A stretch of 64,000 bases of DNA from Anaerobium acetethylicum (lineage in GTDB: Bacteria > Bacillota > Clostridia > Lachnospirales > Lachnospiraceae): NCBI RefSeq assembly GCF_900096945.1, contig NZ_FMKA01000005.1, positions 123,388-187,387 of the forward strand, in the 5' to 3' direction. The notes under the pieces were generated by a model. The model was not told the DNA's origin. It saw nothing but the letters and a program-made list of their open reading frames with translations, and ran no database searches. The translations under genes and the position numbers were made by a program. This document shows positions 9,121 to 18,081 of this stretch, in pieces; position 1 is the stretch's first letter, and each line of letters starts with the position of its first letter.

Positions 9121-11268
9121 CTGGAACAGACAATGATTCATTCAAAGACAGAGGATTATATGAAACCGGAATATTATACAAACAGGGAACTCAGCTGGAT
9201 GAAATTCAATGAGAGGGTGCTTGGAGAGGCGAGGGACAAGAGCATTCCGCTCTTTGAGAGGCTTAAGTTCCTCAGTATCACCGCATCAAATCTTGACGAG
9301 TTTTTCATGATACGCGTGGCATCCCTGAAAGATATGGTCAATGCAGGCTATGACAAGCCTGATATTGCAGGAATGACTCCTGCTGAACAGCTTGACAGGC
9401 TCAGCATAGAAACCCATGAACTTGTATCGCTGCAGTATTCGACGTACAACAGGGCTCTGCTTCCCCAGCTGGAGCAGCAGAAATTGACTGTTGTCAGTTC
9501 GCATGAAGATCTCAGCGAAGAACAGAAAATCTACGTTGATCGTTTTTTTAAAGAAAACGTGTATCCGGTGCTTACTCCGATGGCAGTTGATTCTTCAAGG
9601 CCTTTCCCGTTAATCAGGAATAAGACTCTCAATATAGGAGCACTGATTTCGAAGAAAGGAAAAGAAGGAAGCCTCGAATTTGCAACTGTCCAGGTTCCAT
9701 CGGGATTATCAAGGATTGTGATCCTTCCGGTCGGGAAGGACGGCAGAAAATTTGTCATCCTTCTTGAAGAGGTGATTGAAAGAAATATCAGCCAGCTGTT
9801 TTTGAACTATGATGTAGTCTGCGCTCATCCATACAGGATCATGAGGAATGCAGATCTGACAATCGATGAGGATGAGGCGGCAGATCTTCTGAAAGAGATA
9901 CAGAAACTTCTTAAGAAGCGCCAGTGGGGGGAGGCAATCCGTCTTGAGGCCGAAGACAAGATGGACAAGAGGCTCCTCAAGATACTGAAAAAAGAGCTTG
10001 CCATTAAGGAAGAGGATATCTACAGAATCAACGGCCCCATCGACTTGACATTTCTGATGAAGTTCTATGGTTTTGAAGGGTTCGAACATCTGAAATATGA
10101 AAAATTCGAGCCGCAGCCCTATAGCAGCTATCAGCAGGATAAGGATGTCTTTTCCCAGATTCGGGAAGGGGATATCCTGCTCCACCACCCTTACCATTCT
10201 TTTGACCCTGTAGTGAATTTCATCCGGCAGGCGGCAAAGGATAGCGATGTCCTTGCAATCAAGCAGACACTTTACAGGGTCAGCGGGAATTCGCCAATCA
10301 TTGCAGCACTTGCAGAAGCTGCTGAAAACGGCAAGCAGGTGACCGTTCTGGTAGAGCTTAAGGCACGGTTTGATGAAGAGAACAATATTGTATGGGCAAA
10401 GATGCTTGAAAAAGCAGGATGCCATGTTATTTACGGCCTTGTAGGCCTCAAGACCCATAGCAAGATCACACTGGTCGTCAGGCGGGAAGAAGACGGCATA
10501 CGAAGGTATGTCCATCTTGGGACAGGAAATTATAATGATGCCACAGCCAAGCTTTATACAGATTTTGGGCTGCTCACCTGTTCTGAACCAATAGGAGAGG
10601 ATGCTACTGCTGTCTTTAATATGATTTCCGGATATTCGGAACCGCTTTCCTGGAACCGTCTGTCAATCGCACCTATATGGCTGCGGGAAAGGTTCCTTCA
10701 GCTGATCCGCCGGGAGACGGAAAATGCCAGGGAGAAAAAACCGGCCCGTATCATAGCAAAGATGAATTCCCTGTGCGACCAGGAAATAATCGCAGCGCTG
10801 TATGAAGCTTCGGCAGCAGGCGTAAAGATTGACCTGATCGTAAGGGGGATCTGCAGCCTGAAAGTGGGCATACCAAAGGTCAGCGAACAGATAACGGTCC
10901 GATCTATTGTGGGAAATTTCCTTGAGCACAGCAGGGTATTCTGTTTCTATAACAATGGTGCGCAGGAGGTATATCTTGGCAGCGCCGACTGGATGCCAAG
11001 AAATCTTGACAAGAGAGTTGAAATCATGTTCCCGGTGGAGAGCGAGAAGCTCAGGCAGGAAATCCTGCATATATTGGATATACAGCTTGAGGACAACGTG
11101 AAAGCCCATATCCTGCAGAAGGATGGAACTTATGAGAAGATAGATAAAAGAGGCAAAGTGCTGGTCAACTCACAGAACTTTTTCTGCGAAGAGGCAAAAG
11201 AGAAGATCAGCCAGCCCGAGGAACGATATCATGACAGGGTATTCATTCCAGTGGAACATGAAGATTGA
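9121..11268 (+). CDS. ppk1: polyphosphate kinase 1
   Basis: The enzyme makes inorganic polyphosphate from ATP reversibly. The N-terminal domain begins with YYTNRELSWMKFNERVL, a PPK1 signature, followed by SNLDEFFMIRVASLKDMV. The catalytic half contains KQTLYRVSG and GLVGLKTHSKITLVVRR, whose His is the expected phosphorylated residue, plus HLGTGNYND. At about 716 residues it is full length. The start is uncertain: GGAGGGG at 9108-9114 best fits a CTG at 9121, while ATG at 9133 is a more usual codon. Pairing with the Ppx-like gene suggests coordinated polyphosphate turnover. Confidence 0.93.
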   Translation: MEQTMIHSKTEDYMKPEYYTNRELSWMKFNERVLGEARDKSIPLFERLKFLSITASNLDEFFMIRVASLKDMVNAGYDKPDIAGMTPAEQLDRLSIETHELVSLQYSTYNRALLPQLEQQKLTVVSSHEDLSEEQKIYVDRFFKENVYPVLTPMAVDSSRPFPLIRNKTLNIGALISKKGKEGSLEFATVQVPSGLSRIVILPVGKDGRKFVILLEEVIERNISQLFLNYDVVCAHPYRIMRNADLTIDEDEAADLLKEIQKLLKKRQWGEAIRLEAEDKMDKRLLKILKKELAIKEEDIYRINGPIDLTFLMKFYGFEGFEHLKYEKFEPQPYSSYQQDKDVFSQIREGDILLHHPYHSFDPVVNFIRQAAKDSDVLAIKQTLYRVSGNSPIIAALAEAAENGKQVTVLVELKARFDEENNIVWAKMLEKAGCHVIYGLVGLKTHSKITLVVRREEDGIRRYVHLGTGNYNDATAKLYTDFGLLTCSEPIGEDATAVFNMISGYSEPLSWNRLSIAPIWLRERFLQLIRRETENAREKKPARIIAKMNSLCDQEIIAALYEASAAGVKIDLIVRGICSLKVGIPKVSEQITVRSIVGNFLEHSRVFCFYNNGAQEVYLGSADWMPRNLDKRVEIMFPVESEKLRQEILHILDIQLEDNVKAHILQKDGTYEKIDKRGKVLVNSQNFFCEEAKEKISQPEERYHDRVFIPVEHED

Positions 11269-11287
11269 TCAAACAGTCCTGTCAATC

Positions 11288-11316
11288 TTGTCACAAAAAG
11301 AAAACTGTTATATAAT
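11288..11316 (+). promoter_or_regulatory. gltX promoter
   Basis: TTGTCA (11288-11293) and a consensus TATAAT (11311-11316) are 17 bp apart. Transcription would start near 11323 and read through the repeat copy at 11368-11438 before gltX. Confidence 0.75.
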
Positions 11317-11367
11317 ATCTTTTGGCCGCGGGAGCTGAAGTGCAAACTACGTAGTAATTCGCTCGGT

Positions 11368-11438
11368 GCCCCAAATTGCCGATTAAGCACTGTGTGTGCA
11401 TCATCTGTGACCATGAAGGACATAGTCCTGAATGGTTA
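11368..11438 (+). repeat. TIR-element copy C (right half), gltX leader
   Basis: The stretch from CCCCAAATTGCC through GTGTGTGCATCATCTGTGAC to GAAGGACATAGTCCTGAATG and GGTTAC matches the right half of the full copies at 25158 and 25504. The left half is diverged or replaced. It lies in the transcribed leader of gltX. Confidence 0.75.
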
Positions 11439-11480
11439 CCATATATATTAGAAATTAAATACATAGACAGGAGTAAGAAG

Positions 11481-12929
11481 ATGAGTAAAGTCAGAACAAG
11501 ATTTGCACCGAGCCCCACAGGCAGGATGCACGTGGGAAATTTAAGGACAGCATTATATGCGTTCCTGATTGCAAAACATGAAGGTGGAGATTTCCTTTTA
11601 AGAATTGAAGATACAGACCAGGAAAGGCTCGTTGAGGGCGCTGTGGATATTATTTACCGAACCCTGGAAAAGACCGGACTGATCCATGATGAAGGACCTG
11701 ATAAGGATGGCGGATGCGGCCCTTACGTACAGAGCGAAAGGCAGAAGTCAGGGCTTTACCTTGAATATGCAAAACAGCTGATAGAAAAAGGGGAAGCTTA
11801 CTACTGCTTCTGTGATAAAGAAAGGCTTGAAACCCTGAAAACAGAAGTGGGCGGTAAGGAAATTGCAGCATACGACAAGCACTGCCTGTATCTTCCAAAA
11901 GAAGAGGTAGAAGAAAAGCTTGCTGCCGGAATTCCATATGTAATCAGACAGAATATCCCAAAAGAAGGGACGACGACATTTTCAGATGAAATATATGGTG
12001 ATATCACAGTAGACAATGCGGAGCTTGATGATATGATTCTTATGAAATCAGACGGATATCCAACATATAATTTTGCTAACGTTGTTGATGATCACCTGAT
12101 GGGAATCACACATGTTGTCAGAGGAAATGAATATCTGTCATCTTCTCCGAAATATACGAGGCTATACCATGCATTTGGCTGGGAAGTACCTGTATATGTG
12201 CACTGCCCTCTTATTACTGACGAAGAGCACAAAAAACTCAGCAAGAGGAGCGGACATTCTTCATACGAGGACCTGATTGAACAGGGCTTCCTTACGGAAG
12301 CTGTTGTAAATTTTGTTGCCTTGCTGGGCTGGAGTCCGGAAGGAAATGAAGAAATATTTTCCCTTGAGGAACTGATCAAGGCATTCGACTACCATCATAT
12401 GAGCAAAGCACCTGCTGTATTTGACGTTGTAAAGCTCAAATGGATGAACGGTGAATATATGAAGGCTATGGATCCTGATAAATTTTATGAGATGGCACTT
12501 CCTTACATCAAAGAGACCGTAAAAAAAGATGTTGATTTCAAAAAAATCGCAGAGCTTGTAAAAACCAGAATTGAGGTATTTCCTGATATTGCAGCACATA
12601 TCGATTTTATTGAGACGATTCCGGATTACGATATTGAAATGTACAGACATAAGAAAATGAAAACGACTCCGGAAACATCCTTAGAAGTTTTACAGGAACT
12701 GCTTCCAATTTTTGAAGCGCAGGAAGACTACAGCAATGGCGCTCTTTACGCAGCCCTTGTGAAATATGTCGAGGAGAAAGGCTGTAAAAATGGCTATGCC
12801 ATGTGGCCAATAAGGACAGCTGTTTCCGGAAAACAGATGACACCGGGTGGAGCGACAGAGATAATGGAGATTTTAGGAAAAGAAGAATCGCTTGCACGTA
12901 TTCGTAAAGGAATAGAAAAATTATCATAA
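11481..12929 (+). CDS. gltX: glutamyl-tRNA synthetase
   Basis: This class I aminoacyl-tRNA synthetase charges tRNA-Glu. Its N-terminus [20 protein letters not shown] carries the HIGH-type signature (HVGN), and the KMSKS-type loop is KKLSKRSG (about residue 252). The 482-residue length is normal. The frame is open upstream through the repeat copy, but the ATG at 11481 has GACAGGAG before it and matches the family N-terminus. The stop codon lies at the left end of a short TIR element (12926-12954). Removing that insert restores the same final residues and a TAA stop. A terminator follows at 12975. Confidence 0.95.
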   Translation: MSKVRTRFAPSPTGRMHVGNLRTALYAFLIAKHEGGDFLLRIEDTDQERLVEGAVDIIYRTLEKTGLIHDEGPDKDGGCGPYVQSERQKSGLYLEYAKQLIEKGEAYYCFCDKERLETLKTEVGGKEIAAYDKHCLYLPKEEVEEKLAAGIPYVIRQNIPKEGTTTFSDEIYGDITVDNAELDDMILMKSDGYPTYNFANVVDDHLMGITHVVRGNEYLSSSPKYTRLYHAFGWEVPVYVHCPLITDEEHKKLSKRSGHSSYEDLIEQGFLTEAVVNFVALLGWSPEGNEEIFSLEELIKAFDYHHMSKAPAVFDVVKLKWMNGEYMKAMDPDKFYEMALPYIKETVKKDVDFKKIAELVKTRIEVFPDIAAHIDFIETIPDYDIEMYRHKKMKTTPETSLEVLQELLPIFEAQEDYSNGALYAALVKYVEEKGCKNGYAMWPIRTAVSGKQMTPGGATEIMEILGKEESLARIRKGIEKLS

Positions 12930-12954
12930 CTGTTCAGTAGTACCGAATAGTTTC
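12926..12954. mobile_element. minimal TIR element copy E with target duplication
   Basis: The 29-bp insert ATAACTGTTCAG ... CGAATAGTTTC consists of little more than the two inverted ends of the repeat family. It is bracketed by the direct repeat AAATTATC at 12918-12925 and 12955-12962, as expected for an 8-bp target-site duplication. The left copy is the last coding part of gltX. Confidence 0.7.
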
Positions 12955-12974
12955 AAATTATCGTAAAATTATAA

Positions 12975-13021
12975 GAACAGCCCTGCGGCATATCAATTTT
13001 GCTGCGGAGCTGTTCTTTTTT
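12975..13021 (+). terminator. gltX terminator
   Basis: GAACAGC (12975-12981) pairs with GCTGTTC, with further pairing inside (CTGCGG/CTGCGG region), and is followed by a run of six T. Confidence 0.85.
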
Positions 13022-13166
13022 GTTAATAAAAAAAAGTTATTTAAAAAAAGATAGATATTTACATAAGAAATGATATAATACAATTATATATTATGTGAGT
13101 TTGTGTGTTATTTTGAACATATGCAAAGATTGATTATTTTGAAAAATTTTCATGGGAGGAATTTGA

Positions 13167-13799
13167 ATGGAGAACAATCACGGACAGATGCCTGAGCGTC
13201 AGAAGCAGCCACACGAATATTACGACAGATTGCCAGATGCAGGGATGCCAGATGCAGGGATGCCAGATGCAGACAGAATACAGGAGTATAGAAAGGCACC
13301 CGAACCTGCATATCGGAAGGCGCCCGAACCGGAGTACAGGAAGGCACCGGAACCAGAGTACCGGAAGGCACCCGAACCGGAGTATAATAGAACATCTGAA
13401 TACGATAGAACATCTGAATACAGCAGAAAATCAGAGTACAGCGGAATGTCGGATTTCAGTACTCCAACTAAGGATCATGTATCCCAGACAAATATTAGGA
13501 GCCAGGAGTACAGACGGACTCTTCAGGAACGGGCTGAGGCAGACAGGATCCCGATGGTAGGCGAAGAGCCTATGTCTGTGGTGGAATGGCTGACTGTTTA
13601 TATTCTGCTGGCAATACCAGTAGTCAATATGATAATGGTAATTGGATGGCTTTTTGGATGGGGGAAAAAAAGCCGTACAAATTTTATAAGGGCATCCCTC
13701 CTGCTGTCTGTGATTATGACAGTGATTGTAATCCTGTTTTATTTCAGGTTTGCAGCTCTTATGCAGAATTTTTTGCAGCAATACAGCACAGGATATTAA
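13167..13799 (+). CDS. membrane protein with repeat-rich N-terminus
   Basis: A 210-residue protein of unknown function. The N-terminal half is hydrophilic and repetitive: PDAGM occurs in tandem, then EYRKAPEP-type units four times, then EYxRxSEY units. The C-terminal half has two membrane segments (about residues 140-163 and 174-198) around a short GKKSRTNFIRASLL loop. That half is clearly related to the next gene, with VVEWL, IPVVN, IM and NF(I/C)RASL in the same order. GGGAGG lies upstream of the ATG. The repeats suggest a disordered tail outside the membrane. Confidence 0.7.
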   Translation: MENNHGQMPERQKQPHEYYDRLPDAGMPDAGMPDADRIQEYRKAPEPAYRKAPEPEYRKAPEPEYRKAPEPEYNRTSEYDRTSEYSRKSEYSGMSDFSTPTKDHVSQTNIRSQEYRRTLQERAEADRIPMVGEEPMSVVEWLTVYILLAIPVVNMIMVIGWLFGWGKKSRTNFIRASLLLSVIMTVIVILFYFRFAALMQNFLQQYSTGY

Positions 13800-13814
13800 A
13801 GGGAGGATGAAGAC

Positions 13815-14072
13815 ATGGGTGACGGATATGGAAAATACAGCACTTCCATGGTCAGGGAGGATCCGCTGACTGTTGTAGAATGGATGATCAGTCTGATTAT
13901 TTTGATGATTCCGGTTGTGAATATTATTATGACATTTGTATGGGCATTCGGTTCTGGGAATATAACACGTAAAAATTTCTGCAGGGCAAGTCTTATAATG
14001 GCTGTTCTGGGTACTGTCATAGCAATCATTATTGCACTTGCTACATTCATGAGTCTGCGCTTATCAATCTGA
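13815..14072 (+). CDS. small two-helix membrane protein, paralogue of the preceding gene
   Basis: An 85-residue protein with two hydrophobic segments (about residues 22-45 and 58-80). The core TVVEWMISLIILMIPVVNII and the segment NFCRASL align with the C-terminal half of the upstream neighbour but the repeat-rich N-terminus is absent. A gene duplication with gain or loss of the tail is likely. AGGGAGGATG sits at the correct distance. The function is unknown. Confidence 0.75.
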   Translation: MGDGYGKYSTSMVREDPLTVVEWMISLIILMIPVVNIIMTFVWAFGSGNITRKNFCRASLIMAVLGTVIAIIIALATFMSLRLSI

Positions 14073-14103
14073 TCCGGACTGAATTGAATGCGGCATACAG
14101 AAT

Positions 14104-14151
14104 ACAGGTCCATCTACTGCTTTTTAGCGGAGGATGGGCCTGTTTGTTTTT
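14104..14151 (+). terminator. terminator after the paired membrane protein genes
   Basis: ACAGGTCCATC (14104-14114) pairs with GATGGGCCTGT (14133-14143) with one G-T pair, followed by TTGTTTTTA. Confidence 0.8.
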
Positions 14152-14272
14152 AAGGCTTTGCAAAAGCTGTGAAAGTAAGCTATAATAGGTCAGATAACAT
14201 GTATCTGTACCAGCAAGGCTTTGGTCTTTGGGGTGCACACATGAACGAATCGTATTTAGAAAGGCTGATATC

Positions 14273-16282
14273 ATGCAGACAAACAAAGCCCAGTCTGAAG
14301 CAATTTCTCACAAAGAGGGCCCCATGATGGTACTGGCGGGGCCTGGTTCTGGAAAAACTCTTGTAATTACCCAAAGAACGAAATATCTGATTGAAAAATA
14401 TGGAGTCAATCCTTCCAAAATTCTTGTCATAACGTTTACCAAAGCGGCGGCATCCGAAATGAAGGAAAGATTTAAGAAAATAATGGGAGAGGTTTATGCT
14501 CCTGTTTATTTTGGTACCTTTCATTCTGTGTTTTTCGCCATATTGAGGCAGGCATATAATTTCAACGGCAATAATATTCTGAGGGAGAGCCAGAGAATTC
14601 AGTTTCTGAAGGAAATAGTCGAAAAACTTGAACTGGAGATAGATGACGAATCCGATTTTATATCGGGAATAACAGGTGAAATAAGCGCTGTCAAGAATGA
14701 GAGAATACCGCTGGAACATTATTATTCCATGAACTGTTCGGAAGAGGTGTTCAGGGTCATATACAGGAAGTACGAAGAAAAGCTCAGGAGAGCAAATCTG
14801 ATCGACTTTGACGACATGCTGGTATTCTGTTATGAACTCTTCAAAGAAAGGCCCGATATACTTGCAGCATGGCAGAAGCGGTTCAAGTATATCCTGATAG
14901 ATGAGTTCCAGGATATAAACCAGGTGCAGTATGATATTGTCAGGATGCTTGCCATGCCCGAGGATAACCTGTTTATAGTTGGTGATGACGACCAGTCAAT
15001 ATACCGTTTCCGAGGTGCAAAGCCTGAAATAATGCTGAATTTCGAGAAGGACTATAAGCAGACGAAAAAAGTGCTTCTGGACATCAACTACAGGTCGTCT
15101 GTAGCCATAGTAGATACTGCACTCAGAGTGATCAAGAACAACAGGAACCGTTTTGCTAAAAGTATCAGGACAATAAACGGAAATGGAGCTGAAGTTGTAT
15201 ACAGGACTTTCGACGGCCAGCCGGAAGAGAATAAGGATATCGTAGAGAATATATTAAGATATACAAAATCAGGCTACGAATTTTCTGATATTGCTGTTCT
15301 GTTCAGGACGAATACGCAGTCACGGCTTCTGATAGAAAAACTGATGGAATATAACATACCATTTACGATGCGGGACTCCATTCCCAATATTTACGAGCAC
15401 TGGATAACGGGAAATATCATTTCTTATATCCGGATTGCAATGGGCTCAAAAGACCGGAAGGAATTTCTGCAGATCATCAACAGGCCCAAGAGGTACGTAA
15501 GCCGCGAATACATCAATACGACGGAGATATCCCTTGAAAAGCTGAAAGAGGTTTATAAGGACAAAGAGTGGATGCAGGAGCGCATTGAAAAACTGGAGTA
15601 TGACATAAAACTGTTGGGCCGGATGGACACCTATTCCGCAATCAATTATATCCGAAAAGGGATTGGCTATGAGGAGTATCTGGCCGAATATGCGGATTTT
15701 AGAAAAATCAAAGTAGAGGATCTCATGGATGTCCTTGATGAAATCCAGGAAAGCTCAAAAAATTATAAGACTTTTGAAGATTGGTTTGCTCATATAGAAG
15801 AATACACAATCGAAATCAGGGAACAGGAGAAGAACAAGCAGATGGATGCCAACAGCGTGTCTCTATCCACGATGCATAGCTCAAAAGGGCTTGAGTATAA
15901 GCTTGTATTCATTATTGATGCAAATGAGGGAATTACGCCTCATAAGAAGGCAGTTGTGGATGCAGATCTGGAGGAAGAAAGAAGAATGTTCTATGTGGCT
16001 ATGACAAGGGCTAAGGAACAGCTGTTTATCTATTCGCTGAAGGAGAGGTTCAACAAGAAACTGGAAATTTCAAGATTTGTCGGGGAATCGCTGGTAGACA
16101 GTGACGAACTGAAAGAAGGTGCCCTGGTATTCCACAAGGTATATAAAGAGGGCATTGTAGAAATTGCAGATGACAGGAAAATGACAGTGTACTTTAAAAG
16201 ACCTGATAAGCATCTCGTGCTGGATAAGGATTTCTGTATTTCGAACAGGCTGTTGACGATAGAAAGGCCTGCAGGCAGTTAA
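14273..16282 (+). CDS. UvrD/PcrA-type ATP-dependent DNA helicase
   Basis: A superfamily 1A helicase that unwinds DNA 3'-5' in repair or restart. The motifs occur in order: Q motif NKAQSEAI, motif I AGPGSGKT (about residue 23), Ia TFTKAAASEMKERF, II DEFQDIN, III DDDQSIYRFRGA, IV INYRSS, V SSKGLEYKLVFI and VI FYVAMTRAKEQL. At 669 residues it is somewhat shorter than PcrA and ends soon after motif VI with a short KOW-like tail (GALVFHKVYKEGIVEIADD). Such shorter paralogues are common in Clostridia. The start at 14273 begins MQTNKAQ; the upstream extension is not family-like. Confidence 0.9.
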   Translation: MQTNKAQSEAISHKEGPMMVLAGPGSGKTLVITQRTKYLIEKYGVNPSKILVITFTKAAASEMKERFKKIMGEVYAPVYFGTFHSVFFAILRQAYNFNGNNILRESQRIQFLKEIVEKLELEIDDESDFISGITGEISAVKNERIPLEHYYSMNCSEEVFRVIYRKYEEKLRRANLIDFDDMLVFCYELFKERPDILAAWQKRFKYILIDEFQDINQVQYDIVRMLAMPEDNLFIVGDDDQSIYRFRGAKPEIMLNFEKDYKQTKKVLLDINYRSSVAIVDTALRVIKNNRNRFAKSIRTINGNGAEVVYRTFDGQPEENKDIVENILRYTKSGYEFSDIAVLFRTNTQSRLLIEKLMEYNIPFTMRDSIPNIYEHWITGNIISYIRIAMGSKDRKEFLQIINRPKRYVSREYINTTEISLEKLKEVYKDKEWMQERIEKLEYDIKLLGRMDTYSAINYIRKGIGYEEYLAEYADFRKIKVEDLMDVLDEIQESSKNYKTFEDWFAHIEEYTIEIREQEKNKQMDANSVSLSTMHSSKGLEYKLVFIIDANEGITPHKKAVVDADLEEERRMFYVAMTRAKEQLFIYSLKERFNKKLEISRFVGESLVDSDELKEGALVFHKVYKEGIVEIADDRKMTVYFKRPDKHLVLDKDFCISNRLLTIERPAGS

Positions 16283-16294
16283 GCCGCAGGCCTT
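16264..16294. terminator. hairpin between convergent genes
   Basis: AAGGCCTGC (16264-16272) pairs perfectly with GCAGGCCTT (16286-16294). Neither side has a long T-run, although the minus-strand side (TTTCTAT) is the better. It may serve both converging genes. Confidence 0.4.
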
Positions 16295-16310
16295 GAAAAG
16301 TCATATTGGA

Positions 16311-16658
16311 TTATTCTACTTCGTCTTCGAAAAATTCATCGAATTCGGCATTGTCTAATAATTCATCAAAAGCGTCTGATACAAGTTCGTATTCATCGTC
16401 ATCTTCGATATTTAATAATTCGATTTCGCCGTCTTCTAATTCTTTGTAACGGTATAAGAATACTTCGCCTTCTTCTTCTTTTTCTTCTTCGATAGGAAGC
16501 AATGCGATATACTCAAATTCTCCAGCAGGGAAAATAGTAAGAACAGCACATTCAAGAACAGTTCCGTCATCAAGTGTTAATGTAACAGTAGCTTCTTCGG
16601 ATTCGTGGTCACATCCACATCCGCAGCCACATTCTAAATCATGGTTGTGTTCGCTCAT
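16311..16658 (-). CDS. DUF1292 family acidic protein with N-terminal Cys/His cluster
   Basis: A 115-residue, very acidic protein. Residues about 9-18 form CGCGCGCDH, a likely metal-binding patch. The DUF1292 core follows: ATVTLTLDDGTVLECAVLTI, YIALLP and VFLYRYKE. Family members (YrzB-like) are small cytosolic proteins without a proven role. I start at ATG 16658 (MSEHNHD), which has AAGAGG upstream. It converges on the UvrD-type helicase gene. Confidence 0.85.
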   Translation of the reverse strand: MSEHNHDLECGCGCGCDHESEEATVTLTLDDGTVLECAVLTIFPAGEFEYIALLPIEEEKEEEGEVFLYRYKELEDGEIELLNIEDDDEYELVSDAFDELLDNAEFDEFFEDEVE

Positions 16659-16821
16659 TTGAAAACCTCTTTTCTTTTTGTAATTAATTTGGCAGACCAA
16701 TATGAATATATGCTGAAAAACAGCTGGATATGGCTATGCCGATAAATTAACTCTATCAGAAGGGAAGAATAAATGCAAGGGATATTTATTTTAATTTCCT
16801 GAAAAAATTTGTTAAAAAATG

Positions 16822-16849
16822 TTGACTTTGTGGGATTATATAATACAAT
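16822..16849 (+). promoter_or_regulatory. promoter of the 11-residue repeat protein
   Basis: TTGACT (16822-16827) and TACAAT (16844-16849) are 16 bp apart. Transcription would begin about 35 nt before the GTG start. Confidence 0.55.
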
Positions 16850-16893
16850 AGAGAGAGTTAGACTTTATTCAAAAATTGAGAGGAGAAACTTTC

Positions 16894-17973
16894 GTGATTA
16901 CAAGTAATGCAAGTGAAGACCAAGGCGGTAAAGAATACAAGCCAAGGGAAAATGGCGAAAACAGAGAATATCAGCCAAGGGAGAACAACGAGAACAGAGG
17001 ATATAGGTCCAGGGAAAACGGTGACTATAAATCGCGAGAGAATTATGGCAATAGAGAATATAAGCCGAGGGAGAATAACGAGAACAGGAATTACAGACCG
17101 CGAGAGAACAGTGACAATAGCGGCTATAAACCAAGGACTGGTAATGAAACCAGAGAATATCGACCAAGGACAGAAGGCGGAAACAGCGAATACAGACCAA
17201 GGACAGAAGGCGGAAACCGTGAATACCGTCCAAGGACAGAAGGCGGAAATAGCGAATACCGTCCAAGGACAGAAGGCGGAAACCGTGAGTATAGACCAAG
17301 GACAGAAGGCGGAAACCGTGAATACCGTCCAAGGACAGAAGGTGGAAATAACGAATACCGTCCAAGGACAGAAGGTGGAAACCGCGAATATCGTCCAAGG
17401 ACAGAAGGTGGAAGTAACGAATACCGTCCAAGGACAGAAGGCGGAAACCGCGAATACCGTCCAAGGACAGAAGGTGGAAACCGTGAATACCGTCCAAGGA
17501 CAGAAGGCGATAACCGTGAATACCGTCCAAGGACAGAAGGTGGAAATCGTGAATACCGTCCAAGGACAGAAGGTGACAACCGCGAATACAGGCCTAGAAA
17601 CAACGGCCAGTCGGGTGGGTTCAGACCAGGCGGGGACAACCGCGGCAGGGATTTCAAATCAGGCGGATATTCAGGTGGATATGGCGGAGGAAAAGATAAA
17701 GACAAGGATTATGGCAGAGGAAATGATAGCCGTGGAAAATCCGCATCTTCATCTACTGAAGGAAAGGCAAAAGAACCGCAGCCAGATAAAACCGTTATCC
17801 TGAAACGTATTGAAAAAGAAAAGAAAGTAATACAGAAGAAAACAGAAGCTAAGCATAAAGCAAAGCCTGAAAATGCAAAACCACAGATCAAACAGAAACG
17901 CAGCAATAATATTGACTGGACGAAGAGTTATGATGATGATTCATACTATGATGATGATACATTTTTCTTCTAG
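16894..17973 (+). CDS. low-complexity Arg/Asn/Gly-rich tandem-repeat protein
   Basis: A 359-residue protein with no recognisable enzyme domain. The N-terminus has irregular Y(K/R)PREN units. Residues about 88-230 contain thirteen EYRPRTEG-based units of 11 residues. A Gly-rich stretch (GGYSGGYGGGK) follows, then a Lys-rich helical part and the acidic-aromatic ending SYYDDDTFFF. The composition is that of an intrinsically disordered, positively charged, possibly nucleic-acid-binding protein. The start is most likely GTG at 16894, 8 nt after AGGAGA. Because the 33-bp repeat is in phase, other frames are also open, but codon 3 variation supports this frame. Confidence 0.75.
   Translation: MITSNASEDQGGKEYKPRENGENREYQPRENNENRGYRSRENGDYKSRENYGNREYKPRENNENRNYRPRENSDNSGYKPRTGNETREYRPRTEGGNSEYRPRTEGGNREYRPRTEGGNSEYRPRTEGGNREYRPRTEGGNREYRPRTEGGNNEYRPRTEGGNREYRPRTEGGSNEYRPRTEGGNREYRPRTEGGNREYRPRTEGDNREYRPRTEGGNREYRPRTEGDNREYRPRNNGQSGGFRPGGDNRGRDFKSGGYSGGYGGGKDKDKDYGRGNDSRGKSASSSTEGKAKEPQPDKTVILKRIEKEKKVIQKKTEAKHKAKPENAKPQIKQKRSNNIDWTKSYDDDSYYDDDTFFF
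17155..17584 (+). repeat. 33-bp in-frame tandem repeat, 13 units
   Basis: The core CCAAGGACAGAAGG recurs every 33 bp. Units differ mainly at synonymous third positions and at the two residues after EGG (NS, NR, NN, SN, DN). It lies wholly inside the repeat protein gene and would be prone to length change by slippage. Confidence 0.9.
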
Positions 17974-18004
17974 GATCTGAAAAATTTCTGATAAATAAAA
18001 AGTT

Positions 18005-18049
18005 AAGGGGAGACGCACATAAAATCATGTATGTGTGTCTCCCCTTTTT
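18005..18049 (+). terminator. terminator of the repeat-protein gene
   Basis: AAGGGGAGACGCACAT pairs with ATGTGTGTCTCCCCTT (one mismatch) and a T-run follows. Confidence 0.85.
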
Positions 18050-18081
18050 GCTGCTGTTTTGGATAATGACCTTCGCAGCCA

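Noticed and set aside
11376..11480. N-terminal extension of gltX
   Set aside because: It is coded by the TIR-element copy in the leader; the synthetase signature begins directly at 11481.
12237..12260. Defective KMSKS loop in gltX (KLSKR)
   Set aside because: KLSKR is a common natural variant in glutamyl-tRNA synthetases.
17155..17584. Possible CRISPR array because of regular 33-bp periodicity
   Set aside because: The units are contiguous with no unique spacers and they code for a repeated peptide.
16898..17803. Long open frames on both strands overlapping the repeat protein gene
   Set aside because: They result from the 33-bp in-phase repeat. None has a good ribosome binding site, and third-position variation favours the frame starting at 16894.
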